Assembly: GCF_024029775.1 (NCBI RefSeq) | Contig: NZ_CP097122.1 | Coordinates: 62,001 to 126,000, forward strand | From: Fructobacillus americanaquae | Lineage (GTDB): Bacteria > Bacillota > Bacilli > Lactobacillales > Lactobacillaceae | DNA: 64,000 nucleotides | Direction of reading: 5' to 3' | Part shown: positions 43,793 through 52,901 of the stretch, piece after piece | How the letters are laid out: each line of letters begins with the position of its first letter | How positions within the stretch are numbered: position 1 is the first letter of the stretch | Position numbers and translations under genes: made by a program | Notes under the pieces: generated by a model | The model's input: the letters and a program-made list of their open reading frames with translations, nothing else | What the model was told of the DNA's origin: nothing | Database searches by the model: none

Positions 43793-44473
43793 ATGCACAT
43801 TCATGTTTTGCAACATACACCGAACGAAGGACCAGGGAGCATTGCCCGTTGGTCAGAAAAACACGGTCATCAGCTGACCGTTCACCATCCAGCTCATTTT
43901 CGGGACGTTTTGCCAAGGGCAGAGGAGGTGGATTTTTTAGTAATTTTGGGTGGGCCCATGAGTCCCAACGATCATTTGCCGTGGATTGCTGAAGAGCGAG
44001 CGCTAATTGCACAATTAATGGCCCAGCATAAGCCAATTTTTGGAGCATGTTTTGGTGCTCAGCAAATTGCTAAGGTCCTTGGGGGTAAAGTTCTTGATGC
44101 TCCTTATAAGGAAGTTGGCTGGGCACCGGTTCAGCGAGTTAGTGATTGCATTCCGGGCTTACCAGAGAGGATGGAAGCGCTACATTGGCATGAACAGATG
44201 TTTACCATTCCTGACCAGGCCGAGTTGTTGTTCAGCACTGCTTTGGTTAAAAATCAGGGCTTTATCCTTGGGAACATTTTCGGATTGCAGTTCCACTTTG
44301 AACCGGAGGCGGATAACATCCGTGAAATGGTTGCTAATGACGGCGAGTATGCTAACGATGCTAAAAACGCTTTGCACCAAACTGGCGCAACTATTTTAGC
44401 TCATGGTATTCCTGAAGAGAATCAGGAAGTGATGTTTCGACTGTTGGACTATTTAGCTAAACAAACAAATTAA
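43793..44473 (+). CDS. Class I glutamine amidotransferase-like protein
   Basis: A free-standing GATase1 domain of 226 residues like the amidotransferase part of GMP synthase. The Cys nucleophile lies in PIFGACFGAQQIAKVLGG and the His-x-Glu pair in LQFHFEPEADN. LVILGGPMSPND is the oxyanion strand. AAAAAGGAGG precedes ATG 43793. Such proteins are either stand-alone glutaminases or hydrolases of gamma-glutamyl compounds; no synthase partner is next to it. Cytoplasmic. Confidence 0.85.
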   Translation: MHIHVLQHTPNEGPGSIARWSEKHGHQLTVHHPAHFRDVLPRAEEVDFLVILGGPMSPNDHLPWIAEERALIAQLMAQHKPIFGACFGAQQIAKVLGGKVLDAPYKEVGWAPVQRVSDCIPGLPERMEALHWHEQMFTIPDQAELLFSTALVKNQGFILGNIFGLQFHFEPEADNIREMVANDGEYANDAKNALHQTGATILAHGIPEENQEVMFRLLDYLAKQTN

Positions 44474-44487
44474 TTTCAGACCAAAAA

Positions 44488-44519
44488 TAAAAGGACTGTC
44501 ATTTATGACAGTCCTTTTA
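44488..44519. terminator. Bidirectional terminator
   Basis: AAAAGGACTGTCAT / ATGACAGTCCTTTT with a three-base loop, between convergent genes. Confidence 0.9.
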
Positions 44520-44539
44520 CGCTACATGATTGAATCGAC

Positions 44540-45742
44540 TTAGTCTTTAATTACAAGTAAGTGGATTAATTTGTCGTATCCAGTACTTTCATCGGTGTCG
44601 TCCATTCGTAATGGCCCAGCGATAACGCGGGTAATACCGGCCAAAACGAGTGTTCCAATAACGACCAAAGCAAGTGTTACCAAAACGGCAATGACCTGAT
44701 GACCAAGTAAGTCCCAGTGGCCAGAAATTAAACCAGCGGCACTACCAGGCAAGTTTTTATCAGCGAAAACACCGGTCAGAAGAGCGCCAACGGTACCGCC
44801 AATTCCATGAATACCAAAGGCATCCAATGTATCATCGTAACCGAAGAAGTTCTTAATTGTTGTGATGCTGATAAAGCCAAGGACCCCGGCAATCAAGCCC
44901 ATAACAATCGCTGCCCATGGTTTTACATAACCAGCTGCTGGCGTAATGGCGACCAGACCTGCTAAAGCGCCAGTGACCAATCCATCGAGTGTTACCCTCT
45001 TTTGGATCTGGTAGGCAATCAACCCCCACGAAAGAACAGCTGCTGAGGAAGCCACCCATGAATTAATCAACGCTACAATGGCTTGGTTGTTGGCAGCCAA
45101 AGCTGAACCAGAGTTGAAGCCGAACCAACCAACCCAGAGTAAGAAACCACCAACTAAGACGAAAATTGGGTTTGTTTGGTGTGGCTTTTGATCGTTCCGT
45201 GGGCCGAGAATCAAGGCTAATACCAAACCTGTAACACCAGAAGAAATGTGAACAACTGTTCCTCCCGCAAAATCGATCGCCCCCAACTTAGCTAAGAACC
45301 CGTTATCCCAAACCATGTGGGCAAGGGGAGCGTAAATGAAAAGTAACCATAATGTTAGGAAAACTAACATTGACTTCAAACGCATCCGCCCAACAACTGA
45401 GCCGGTGATGATCGTGACCGTGATAATTGGAAACATTCCTTGGAAGATGGCAAAGGCACCATCCGGAATGGTCAAACCGCGAGTAGACCCTGACAGGGAA
45501 ACGTGGTTTAATCCCCAAAAATGTAGGTTTCCAATCAGCGAGCCAGAACCACCGAATGACAAGCTATAGCCTAACAACGCCCAGACTACCGTTGCTAGAC
45601 CAATCAGTAATACTGAGATGCCAACCGTATGCAACAAGTTTTTCTTATCACCCAATCCTGCGTAAAACAATCCCAAACCCGGGGTCATGATCCAAACCAA
45701 AACCGCTGATGTCAGGACCCAAGCAATACTTCCACTATCCAT
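44540..45742 (-). CDS. amtB: Ammonium transporter AmtB
   Basis: Membrane channel for ammonium, 400 residues, about eleven membrane segments. The start is the ATG at 45742 giving MDSGSIAWVLTSAVLVWIMTPGLGLFYAGL, with GGAGGAATTT upstream. Motifs include DFAGGTVVHISSGVTGLVLAL (with a pore His), LLWVGWFGFNSGSALAAN and FGIHGIGGTVGALLTG (second pore His). No glnK/PII gene lies next to it, although amtB is usually paired with one, so regulation may differ. Confidence 0.95.
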   Translation of the reverse strand: MDSGSIAWVLTSAVLVWIMTPGLGLFYAGLGDKKNLLHTVGISVLLIGLATVVWALLGYSLSFGGSGSLIGNLHFWGLNHVSLSGSTRGLTIPDGAFAIFQGMFPIITVTIITGSVVGRMRLKSMLVFLTLWLLFIYAPLAHMVWDNGFLAKLGAIDFAGGTVVHISSGVTGLVLALILGPRNDQKPHQTNPIFVLVGGFLLWVGWFGFNSGSALAANNQAIVALINSWVASSAAVLSWGLIAYQIQKRVTLDGLVTGALAGLVAITPAAGYVKPWAAIVMGLIAGVLGFISITTIKNFFGYDDTLDAFGIHGIGGTVGALLTGVFADKNLPGSAAGLISGHWDLLGHQVIAVLVTLALVVIGTLVLAGITRVIAGPLRMDDTDESTGYDKLIHLLVIKD

Positions 45743-45959
45743 GTAAATTCCTCCAAAAACTGTTTCCCTGCTATTGATTACAGGTTTTATCATACCGCTT
45801 GTTGTAACTGTACCAATTTAAATTTGGTAGCTTTCCTGACAAAGATTATATGTCTTGTTAGGCAAAGGGGAGTATATTCATCAGTAAATATTCGGGAAAC
45901 GCGATAAGTTGCTGACCTGGCGACCGAATACGCTAGGGATTTATCAATAAGGAGAATTC

Positions 45960-46463
45960 ATGTTTGACACTGCTGATGATTTTATTCGACGTGATCCTGC
46001 TTTACAATACCGTTATCAGGTTTTACTTTTCCATACTGGTTATAAGGCTGTCAGGGTTTATCGCAAAAGCCACTATCTCTGGACGCATGGCCATCCATTC
46101 TTGGCTCAGCTGCTGGCAACACATAGTAAGAGAAAAACCGGGATTGATATCCATCCCGGCGCAACAATTGGCAAAAATTTGGTCATTGACCATGGGGTCA
46201 ATGTTGTGATTGGTGAGGAAACTGTAATTGGAGATGATGTAACAATTTATCAGGGTGTTACACTAGGGGCTCGTTGTGCTGTTAAGGATGGTGTACGACG
46301 TCATCCGACTATTGGCGACCGAGTCTTAATCGGTGCAGGTGCAAAGGTAATTGGCAACATTCATATTGGCCAGGATAGTAAAATCGGAGCCAATGCCGTC
46401 GTTTTGCAAGATATTCTTGCTGGTCAAACCGTTGTGGGGATCCCTGCCCGTGTTGTTAGTTAA
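45960..46463 (+). CDS. cysE: Serine O-acetyltransferase
   Basis: Left-handed beta-helix acetyltransferase of 167 residues that makes O-acetylserine for cysteine synthesis. The hexapeptide repeats run from IDIHPGATIGKNLVIDHG to GANAVVLQDILAGQTVVGIPARVV. The catalytic His is in IDHGVNVVIGE. The N-terminal helical domain is short (about 60 residues), so this is a compact form compared with the enterobacterial enzyme. No cysK follows. A related acetyltransferase with another acceptor is possible. Confidence 0.85.
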   Translation: MFDTADDFIRRDPALQYRYQVLLFHTGYKAVRVYRKSHYLWTHGHPFLAQLLATHSKRKTGIDIHPGATIGKNLVIDHGVNVVIGEETVIGDDVTIYQGVTLGARCAVKDGVRRHPTIGDRVLIGAGAKVIGNIHIGQDSKIGANAVVLQDILAGQTVVGIPARVVS

Positions 46464-46529
46464 TTAAAATTTGCCGTCGAGATAGAATTAATCTTTTTAT
46501 TAAGAATTATACTTATTCTAATAAAAATC

Positions 46530-46558
46530 TTGTATTCCGACATTATTATTTGTACAAT
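46530..46558 (+). promoter_or_regulatory. Promoter of the zinc-ribbon membrane protein gene
   Basis: TTGTAT (46530-46535), 17-base spacer, TACAAT (46553-46558). Confidence 0.65.
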
Positions 46559-46603
46559 AAAAATATTGAGAAAGTAAGTATTTATATTGGAGGAATATTT
46601 GAG

Positions 46604-47287
46604 ATGGCAATGACTGATGAAGATCGGGCACGTAAAGAAGGTATTACACAAGATGGTGTAACAAAGATTGATTACATGGCTTCGATCCTGTTTTTTTGGG
46701 TAAAGGGTTATGTAGAAGTTGACAACCGGGTAATTAAGGTTCAACGCCAGAACACGATTGCACATATTATCCCAGCTGGAGAAGACAAGCAGGTTTTCCG
46801 TTTGGACAACGTCCAGGGATCAAGCCAACACACTAGTTACAAGCTCTTCAACTTTATTGTTGGAGCGTTGATTGCCTTTTTTGGTGTTGAAAGCCTTGGT
46901 AGCAATGCTGTTTTGGGAATTGTTTTAGCAGTGTTTGGTGTTATCTTCTTCTTAAACGGAATCGTGACGGAATTGGTGATCAATGGAAATGGTTCTAACT
47001 ATTTTGTTGGTGTCACGCTGTTCGATAAGCAAAAGGTTATCGACATCAATCAAAAAATCCAAGAGGCTTTGATCTATGGTCAAGATGCTCATGATAACAA
47101 TCGAGTGATGGCTAACGCTAACATGAACTCGCAAGCAATGATTGATGCCATTCGCGATCAGAATAACCATTCGACCGAAGCTCAAGAAGATGCCCAGAAA
47201 CAAAGAACCACTTTCTGTAGCCAATGTGGCGCTAAGATTGATGGTCAAGCTAAGTTCTGCCCTTCATGTGGTGCACCACGGGGCTGA
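46604..47287 (+). CDS. Membrane protein with C-terminal zinc ribbon
   Basis: A 227-residue protein of unknown function. Two adjacent membrane segments (about residues 82-122: LFNFIVGALIAFFGVES and LGIVLAVFGVIFFLNGI) sit between an N-terminal strand-rich domain and a cytoplasmic polar stretch. The last 25 residues are a zinc ribbon, CSQCGAKIDGQAKFCPSCG. GGAGG precedes ATG 46604. Proteins of this layout are common in lactic acid bacteria, often near stress or cell-envelope genes. The gene is a single unit with its own promoter and terminator. Confidence 0.75.
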   Translation: MAMTDEDRARKEGITQDGVTKIDYMASILFFWVKGYVEVDNRVIKVQRQNTIAHIIPAGEDKQVFRLDNVQGSSQHTSYKLFNFIVGALIAFFGVESLGSNAVLGIVLAVFGVIFFLNGIVTELVINGNGSNYFVGVTLFDKQKVIDINQKIQEALIYGQDAHDNNRVMANANMNSQAMIDAIRDQNNHSTEAQEDAQKQRTTFCSQCGAKIDGQAKFCPSCGAPRG

Positions 47288-47314
47288 CTTTCCATTCGTA
47301 ACTCGGTATTGGTT

Positions 47315-47346
47315 AAAACAGCAAATTATTTTGCTGTTTTTTATTT
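47315..47346 (+). terminator. Terminator of the zinc-ribbon protein gene
   Basis: Perfect 11-bp stem AAAACAGCAAA / TTTGCTGTTTT and a T-rich tail. Confidence 0.88.
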
Positions 47347-47474
47347 TAGATTCAATTACTTGGGTAAGTTAAGCCTAATATTCAGGTGGTGTTTTAAAAT
47401 GTTTTCTTCATTTTAAACTAAAATGCTTACTGATCTTAGCTTCTTTTTATTGCGTTATCATCATTATTTCTTGC

Positions 47475-47480
47475 TATAAT
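47475..47480 (+). promoter_or_regulatory. -10 box of the proBA promoter
   Basis: Extended TGCTATAAT; a TTGCGT at 47450-47455 is the nearest -35 match but sits 19 bases away. Confidence 0.5.
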
Positions 47481-47508
47481 AGAATAAACTTAATGAAGGA
47501 AAAAGTGC

Positions 47509-48294
47509 ATGGCAGACTGGCAGAAAATCGTTGTAAAAGTTGGAACAAGTACCATTGTGGACCTGGATGGGCAAATCAAATATCCGGTTGTGAATCGTTT
47601 AGCCCAAACACTCTCGACCCTACAAAAAGATGGTCACCAGGTGCTATTGGTGACCTCTGGTGCCATTGGCGTCGCTTTAAACCAGATGAATTTGCACCAG
47701 CGGCCAAAGGAAATCCCACAGCAACAAGCACTCGCGGCCATTGGACAGGGTTATTTAATGTCTTTATACCACCAAAGCTTTGCCTTCTATCAGCAACAAG
47801 TTGGACAGGTTCTTTTGACTTATGACGTCTTTGACAATCCAGCGATGCTGGAAAATACCACCAATGCTATTGAAACTCTTTTTGACCAGGGGGTCATTCC
47901 AATCATTAACGAAAACGATGTCATTGCCGTTGATGAGTTGGATCACCAACACTCATTTGGTGATAACGACCGTTTGGCTGCATTAGTTGCAAAACAAATT
48001 CAGGCGGATGGTTTAATCATTTTGAGTGATGTCGATGCACTTTATACAGCTAATCCGAATATTGATTTGAATGCTAAACCCATTCATCGAGTTGAGGCGA
48101 TTACGGAAACACTTTGGCTTAGTGCAACGGGCTCAACTTCCGGTTTGGGCACTGGTGGTATGAGTACTAAGTTAGCAGCAGCTGATTTAACGATCAAAAA
48201 TGGCCAAAAAATGGCCTTGGTGAACGGCAATGACCCGGCTAACATCCTTGCTGTGATTGCAGGAGACGAAATTGGGACACTTTTTGAGGAATAG
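47509..48294 (+). CDS. proB: Glutamate 5-kinase
   Basis: First step of proline synthesis: ATP-dependent phosphorylation of glutamate. The 261 residues form only the amino-acid kinase domain; the PUA domain found in longer ProB proteins is absent, as in several Lactobacillales and streptococci. Motifs are IVVKVGTSTIVD, LVTSGAIGVALNQM, INENDVIAVDE, FGDNDRLAALVA and the GTGGMSTKLAAA loop. GAAGGA is upstream. Four bases separate it from proA, an operon pair. Confidence 0.95.
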   Translation: MADWQKIVVKVGTSTIVDLDGQIKYPVVNRLAQTLSTLQKDGHQVLLVTSGAIGVALNQMNLHQRPKEIPQQQALAAIGQGYLMSLYHQSFAFYQQQVGQVLLTYDVFDNPAMLENTTNAIETLFDQGVIPIINENDVIAVDELDHQHSFGDNDRLAALVAKQIQADGLIILSDVDALYTANPNIDLNAKPIHRVEAITETLWLSATGSTSGLGTGGMSTKLAAADLTIKNGQKMALVNGNDPANILAVIAGDEIGTLFEE

Positions 48295-48297
48295 ACG

Positions 48298-49539
48298 ATG
48301 ATAACAGTTGAAAAAATTGGTCAACAGGCGCAAGCAGCAGCACAAGTTGTTGCACAATTATCAATAGAAGATCGAAACCAAATTCTATTGTCGATGGCTG
48401 AAGCCCTGCGAGAGCAAAAATTAGCTATCATGGCAGCGAACCAAGCGGATCTAGATCATGCAGCAACGCTTTCTGGCCCAATGCGTAATCGCCTAACACT
48501 TGATGATGCAACGATTGAGGACATTGCTACTTCTTTGGCTGCCGTGGCAAACCTGGCGGATCCCTTGGCCGGCCCTAACGAAAACTGGAAACATCCATCC
48601 GGGTTCCAGATTATCAAGAAGCCCGTTCCACTTGGAGTTGTGGCAATGGTCTACGAAGCCCGCCCGAATGTGACGGTTGATGCAGCTGCTTTAACGTTTA
48701 AATCAGGAAACGCTGTGATCTTACGTGGCGGTAAAGAAGCAATCCATTCGAATATCGCCTTGGCCCAGGTGCTACGTTCCGTGCTGACAGACCACCAGTT
48801 AAACCCCAATATCATTCAATTAATCACTGATACAACCCATGATTCTGTTAACGACTTGCTCCATCTTCGTCAATATGTAGATGTTTTAATTCCGCGTGGT
48901 TCTGGCAGCTTTATTGACTTTGTGGTGACGAATGCTACTGTACCAGTTATTGAAACTGGGGCAGGTAATACGCACATCTTTGTGGATGAAGATGCCGACC
49001 AGGATCAGGCAATCAAGGTGATTGTCAATGCGAAGACGCAAAAGCCTGCTGTCTGCAATTCAGCCGAAAAACTACTAATTCATGAAAAAATTGCCGCTGA
49101 ATTTTTACCGAAGGTGACTTCATCTTTAATTGAAGCCGGGGTTGAACTACGTGGCGATGATCGGGCTGTGGCAATTGATGATCGTCTTTCATTAGCAACA
49201 GCGGCTGATTGGGATACAGAATACAATGACTTAATTATGGCAATTAAGATTGTGCCCGTTATCGATGACGCCATCGATTGGATTAACGCGCATACGACTC
49301 ACCATTCTGAAACAATTCTCGGGCAAAATCCGCAGCATGTTGCTGATTTTATGAACCAAGTTGATGCTGCGGTGGTCTATCAAAACGTTTCGAGTCGCTT
49401 TACGGATGGCTTTGAATTCGGTTTTGGTGCCGAAATCGGTATTTCAACGCAAAAGTTACACGCTCGTGGGCCAATGGGCTTGAAAGCATTAACGACGATT
49501 AAGTATGAAGTTTTTGGTGATGGTCAAACACGTCATTAA
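48298..49539 (+). CDS. proA: Gamma-glutamyl phosphate reductase
   Basis: Second step of proline synthesis, NADPH-dependent reduction to glutamate semialdehyde. The 413 residues have the aldehyde-dehydrogenase fold: PLGVVAMVYEARPNVTVDAAALTFKSGNAVILRGGKEA, the catalytic Cys in KPAVCNSAEKLLIH and the GAGNTHIFVDEDADQ stretch. It closes with LGLKALTTIKYEVFGDGQTR-type residues. proC is not in the window. Confidence 0.96.
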   Translation: MITVEKIGQQAQAAAQVVAQLSIEDRNQILLSMAEALREQKLAIMAANQADLDHAATLSGPMRNRLTLDDATIEDIATSLAAVANLADPLAGPNENWKHPSGFQIIKKPVPLGVVAMVYEARPNVTVDAAALTFKSGNAVILRGGKEAIHSNIALAQVLRSVLTDHQLNPNIIQLITDTTHDSVNDLLHLRQYVDVLIPRGSGSFIDFVVTNATVPVIETGAGNTHIFVDEDADQDQAIKVIVNAKTQKPAVCNSAEKLLIHEKIAAEFLPKVTSSLIEAGVELRGDDRAVAIDDRLSLATAADWDTEYNDLIMAIKIVPVIDDAIDWINAHTTHHSETILGQNPQHVADFMNQVDAAVVYQNVSSRFTDGFEFGFGAEIGISTQKLHARGPMGLKALTTIKYEVFGDGQTRH

Positions 49540-49567
49540 AAGCTGATACTCAAATAATTTCTTGTTA

Positions 49568-49606
49568 AATAGTTCAAAAGTTTAATTACTTTTGAACTAT
49601 TTTTTA
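49568..49606 (+). terminator. proBA terminator
   Basis: Perfect 14-bp stem AATAGTTCAAAAGT / ACTTTTGAACTATT and a T run. Confidence 0.9.
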
Positions 49607-49642
49607 TTACGGTTTTAGAATAAAAAGGTGTAAACTAAAAAT

Positions 49643-51172
49643 ATGCAAAAAAACACCTTTCATTTTAATACAAATCGATTGATGGTCATTATTAATGGGA
49701 CTCTGGTTGGTTTTTTGACCGGAATCGTAGTATCCATCTTTCGAATGAGCATTGAACATTCACTTTCATGGTGGCGTGATATGTATACATATATTCGAAA
49801 CAACCACTGGTCAGTCCTTGTCGTCGCTATTTTTATTAATTTAGCAATTGGGCTAATTGTCGCAGTGCTAGTTAAAAAAGAGCCCAACATCGCCGGTTCT
49901 GGGATTCCTCAGGTTGAAGGGCAGTTAATGGATCAATTGCATTTAAATTATTTCTCGATTCTATGGCGAAAATTTGTTGCGGGTATTTTAGCCATTGGTT
50001 CGGGCTTGATGTTGGGACGTGAAGGACCATCGATTCAACTTGGGGCTGCCGTCGGACAAGGTGTTGCCGAAACCATCAAGGCTGACCATAGTCAAAAAAA
50101 GTCACTGATTGCGGCTGGTGCAGCATCTGGTTTGGCTGCTGCCTTTAATGCACCGTTAGCCGGCGTGATGTTTGTTTTGGAAGAAATTTACCATAGTTTC
50201 TCACCAGTAATCTGGCTGGGTGCGCTAGCTGGTGCCGTAATGGCCGATGCAATTTCCACGATTGTGTTCGGCCAGACACCAGTTTTGGCGGTTGGACAAT
50301 TGCCAATTATTCCGGTACGGCTCTATGGCCTGCTATTGATTTTGGGACTCATGCTTGGTTTGCTTGGCTTTTTATACCAAAAAACGCTTTTGGCCAGCCA
50401 GAAAATCTACCAATGGACACACCTACCAAAATATCTGAACGGAATGATTCCGCTGATATTAGTCATTCCTTTGGGGATTTTTTGGTCGAACGGCCTGGGC
50501 GGGGGAAATAATTTGGTCTTGGCGCTTGGCAACCATGTTCCAGGCATCAAAATTTTATTGGCCATGGTACTGGTTCGCTTTATCTTTTCGATGATCAGTT
50601 ACGGCTCGGGCCTTCCCGGAGGAATCTTTTTGCCAATTTTGACACTTGGTGCCCTAAATGGTGCTATAATTGGCCAGGTCTTTGTCATGTTTGGTTGGGT
50701 CTCTGCGTCTTACCTCATTGATTTCGTGGTGATTGGTATGGCTGCTTATTTTGCAGCCATCGGGAAAGCACCCTTTACGGCCATTATCCTGATTATTGAA
50801 ATGGTCGGTTCTGTGACCCACGTTTTGCCATTGGCCTTTGTCAGTTTAGTGGCTTACCTAGTGGTTGATTTGTGCAATGGTGCGCCAATCTATGAATCCT
50901 TGTTGAACCGTCTTTTGCAAAATCAGGAAGGCAATGGCAGCCAGCAACTGATCACCTTGGAAGTGCCCGTTTTGGCCGGGACAGTTTTAGAGGATCACGA
51001 AATTCGCAATGTTGACCAGCTCAGTCACAGCTTAATTACAATGGTGAAGCGGAGCAACCAAAGCTTACTGCCTGCTGGGGACCTAATTTTACGTCCGGGA
51101 GATATTATCTACGTTCGAACAGCACGAGCTGAATCTGAAAGGATTCGGGCAGCGCTTCTATTAAAAATGTAA
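49643..51172 (+). CDS. ClC-type chloride channel/antiporter with RCK_C domain
   Basis: Membrane ClC protein of 509 residues, with the chloride selectivity motifs GSGIPQVEG, GREGPSIQLGA (gating Glu) and GLPGGIFLP, and about ten or more membrane helices up to residue 430. The C-terminal 75 residues form a TrkA_C/RCK_C regulatory domain (GTVLEDHEIRNVDQ, GDIIYVRTA), a known ClC architecture. A TAAACT box at 49631-49636 lies six bases before the ATG and only a weak ribosome site (AAAGGTG) is seen further up. Either a proton antiporter or a passive channel is possible. Confidence 0.92.
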   Translation: MQKNTFHFNTNRLMVIINGTLVGFLTGIVVSIFRMSIEHSLSWWRDMYTYIRNNHWSVLVVAIFINLAIGLIVAVLVKKEPNIAGSGIPQVEGQLMDQLHLNYFSILWRKFVAGILAIGSGLMLGREGPSIQLGAAVGQGVAETIKADHSQKKSLIAAGAASGLAAAFNAPLAGVMFVLEEIYHSFSPVIWLGALAGAVMADAISTIVFGQTPVLAVGQLPIIPVRLYGLLLILGLMLGLLGFLYQKTLLASQKIYQWTHLPKYLNGMIPLILVIPLGIFWSNGLGGGNNLVLALGNHVPGIKILLAMVLVRFIFSMISYGSGLPGGIFLPILTLGALNGAIIGQVFVMFGWVSASYLIDFVVIGMAAYFAAIGKAPFTAIILIIEMVGSVTHVLPLAFVSLVAYLVVDLCNGAPIYESLLNRLLQNQEGNGSQQLITLEVPVLAGTVLEDHEIRNVDQLSHSLITMVKRSNQSLLPAGDLILRPGDIIYVRTARAESERIRAALLLKM

Positions 51173-51182
51173 GAATCTTGAA

Positions 51183-51222
51183 AAAAAGGGACCAATTCAG
51201 TATTTGCTGGTTGATCCCTTTT
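51183..51222 (+). terminator. Possible terminator after the ClC gene
   Basis: AAAAGGGA / TCCCTTTT with a long 24-base loop; it overlaps the start of the next promoter. Confidence 0.45.
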
Positions 51223-51229
51223 GCTATAA
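51221..51229 (+). promoter_or_regulatory. Extended -10 promoter of the dehydratase gene
   Basis: TGCTATAAT at 51221-51229, with only poor -35 candidates upstream. Confidence 0.5.
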
Positions 51230-51261
51230 TATTTTTTAAAATTAGTCAAAGGAGAGAGGGC

Positions 51262-52269
51262 ATGCGCTATCAGAAAATACTTGTAACGGGAGGGGCTGGT
51301 TTTATTGGCACGAACTTCGTTCGTTATCTGCTGGAACATTATCAGGGAGTTGAAATCACCGTTTTAGATAAGTTAACTTACTCCGGAAATCTAGAAAATT
51401 TGGCTGATTTGTCAACCAAGCGATTAAATGTGGTGGTCGGAGATGTTTGTGACGCTTCCTTGGTTTGCCAGCTGGTTCAGAGTGTCGACGCAGTGATTAA
51501 CTTTGCGGCGGAAAGTCATAATGATAATTCTTTAGCCGATCCCAGGCCATTTTTGGATACGAATATTATTGGTACTTATACGTTGCTGGAAGCAGTTCGC
51601 AAATACCATGTTTTTTACCACCATGTTTCGACGGATGAGGTTTTTGGTGACTTATCAATTGATTCAACAGCGAGGTTTCAAGAAGAATCGCGCTATCAAC
51701 CTTCGTCACCATATTCGGCAACCAAGGCCAGTTCTGATCATCTGGTTCGGGCTTGGGTCCGCTCTTTTGGTATTCAGGCCACGATTTCAAACTCGTCGAA
51801 TAACTATGGACCTTATCAATATGTTGAAAAGCTAATTCCGCGGACGATTGCCACCATTATCAGTGGTGCAAACCCTCAGGTATTTGGTTCGGGAAAGCAG
51901 GTGCGCGATTGGTTACACGTAACCGACCACGTTCGGGGATTGTTAGCTGTGCTGGAAAAGGGGGAAAGTGGCCAAACCTATCTTTTTTCGGCGAATTGTC
52001 AACTGAGTAATTTAACGGTTTTGCAAAAAATAATGCGCCAGCTCGGCCAAGATCCGTCGAATATTGTGCATGTTGCTGATCGCCCTGGTCATGATCAGCG
52101 TTATGCCTTGGACGCCAGTCACACGATGGCAGCTCTTGACTGGCACCCGGTGGTGACTGATTTTGATGCTGGTTTAGAAGAAACAATTGCTTGGTACCAA
52201 AATCACCAAGATTGGTGGCAGCAGGCACACTCGATTGTCGAAGCTAAGTACCTGAAGGAAGGACGTTAA
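51262..52269 (+). CDS. rfbB: dTDP-glucose 4,6-dehydratase
   Basis: Extended SDR enzyme of 335 residues that makes dTDP-4-keto-6-deoxyglucose, on the path to dTDP-rhamnose and related cell-surface sugars. It starts at ATG 51262, with AAGGAGAGAGG upstream. It has GGAGFIGTNFVRYLL, LDKLTYSGNLENL, NFAAESHNDNS, VSTDEVFGDL and the catalytic YSATKASSDHLVRAW. The other rhamnose genes (rmlA, rmlC, rmlD) are not next to it. It is followed six bases later by an acetyltransferase. Confidence 0.9.
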   Translation: MRYQKILVTGGAGFIGTNFVRYLLEHYQGVEITVLDKLTYSGNLENLADLSTKRLNVVVGDVCDASLVCQLVQSVDAVINFAAESHNDNSLADPRPFLDTNIIGTYTLLEAVRKYHVFYHHVSTDEVFGDLSIDSTARFQEESRYQPSSPYSATKASSDHLVRAWVRSFGIQATISNSSNNYGPYQYVEKLIPRTIATIISGANPQVFGSGKQVRDWLHVTDHVRGLLAVLEKGESGQTYLFSANCQLSNLTVLQKIMRQLGQDPSNIVHVADRPGHDQRYALDASHTMAALDWHPVVTDFDAGLEETIAWYQNHQDWWQQAHSIVEAKYLKEGR

Positions 52270-52275
52270 TAAAAA

Positions 52276-52725
52276 ATGACTGAAAAATTCTTTATTCGGG
52301 AGGCAACGTTGTTCGATTTGGACGCCATTCATAGGTTGAACACAAACGAACTGGGTTATGATTATCAAATTGAGAAGGCGAAAAATCAGTTGGTGCAGTT
52401 ACTTGAAGATCAACGTCACCATCTGCTGGCAGTTGCCGAGGATTCGCACCACCAGGTTTTGGGTTACCTGCATGCCGAAGTTTATCAGGAAATTTATGCT
52501 GATCCTGCGTTGAATATCTTGGCACTAGCAGTCAACCGGTTAGCGCAGGGACAGGGGATTGGCACGGCTTTAGTCGTGTGGTTAGAGGAGGCGGGCAAAA
52601 GTCGAAATATTTGGACCATCCGGCTTAATTCTGGTGCCAATCGTCAAGAGGCCCATGCCTTTTATCGTCGCCTGGGTTTTGAAGAAATTAAAACGCAGAA
52701 GAAATTTGTGCGAGTGAATCGCTGA
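52276..52725 (+). CDS. GNAT family N-acetyltransferase
   Basis: A 149-residue GNAT acetyltransferase. It opens with FIREATLFDLDAIHRLN and has the acetyl-CoA site NRLAQGQGIGTALVVWLE (Q-x-x-G-x-G/A pattern). Near the end is EAHAFYRRLGFEEIKTQKKF. The ribosome site GGAAGG lies just before the rfbB stop, and the six-base gap suggests an operon. The acceptor could be an amino sugar made through the dehydratase, an antibiotic or a protein N-terminus; nothing in the sequence decides. Confidence 0.82.
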   Translation: MTEKFFIREATLFDLDAIHRLNTNELGYDYQIEKAKNQLVQLLEDQRHHLLAVAEDSHHQVLGYLHAEVYQEIYADPALNILALAVNRLAQGQGIGTALVVWLEEAGKSRNIWTIRLNSGANRQEAHAFYRRLGFEEIKTQKKFVRVNR

Positions 52726-52764
52726 TGGTCAATCCTACGACGTAAGACGGAAATTTAGCGAGAT

Positions 52765-52798
52765 AAGCGCCTGACAAAATTGGTATAGGCGTTTTTTT
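52765..52798 (+). terminator. Terminator after the acetyltransferase
   Basis: AAGCGCCT / AGGCGTTT stem (one G-T pair) with a 14-base loop and seven T. Confidence 0.75.
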
Positions 52799-52901
52799 AA
52801 TCAACATTATTCTAATTAAAGTATATAATTACTGATTTAACAACTTTTATTATTAGAAAAATTACTTTATCTTCTAAAACCGACAAAAATCGTTATATGT
52901 A

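Noticed and set aside
47493-47825. Frame overlapping the start of proB
   Set aside because: It lies wholly within proB in another frame and has no family features.
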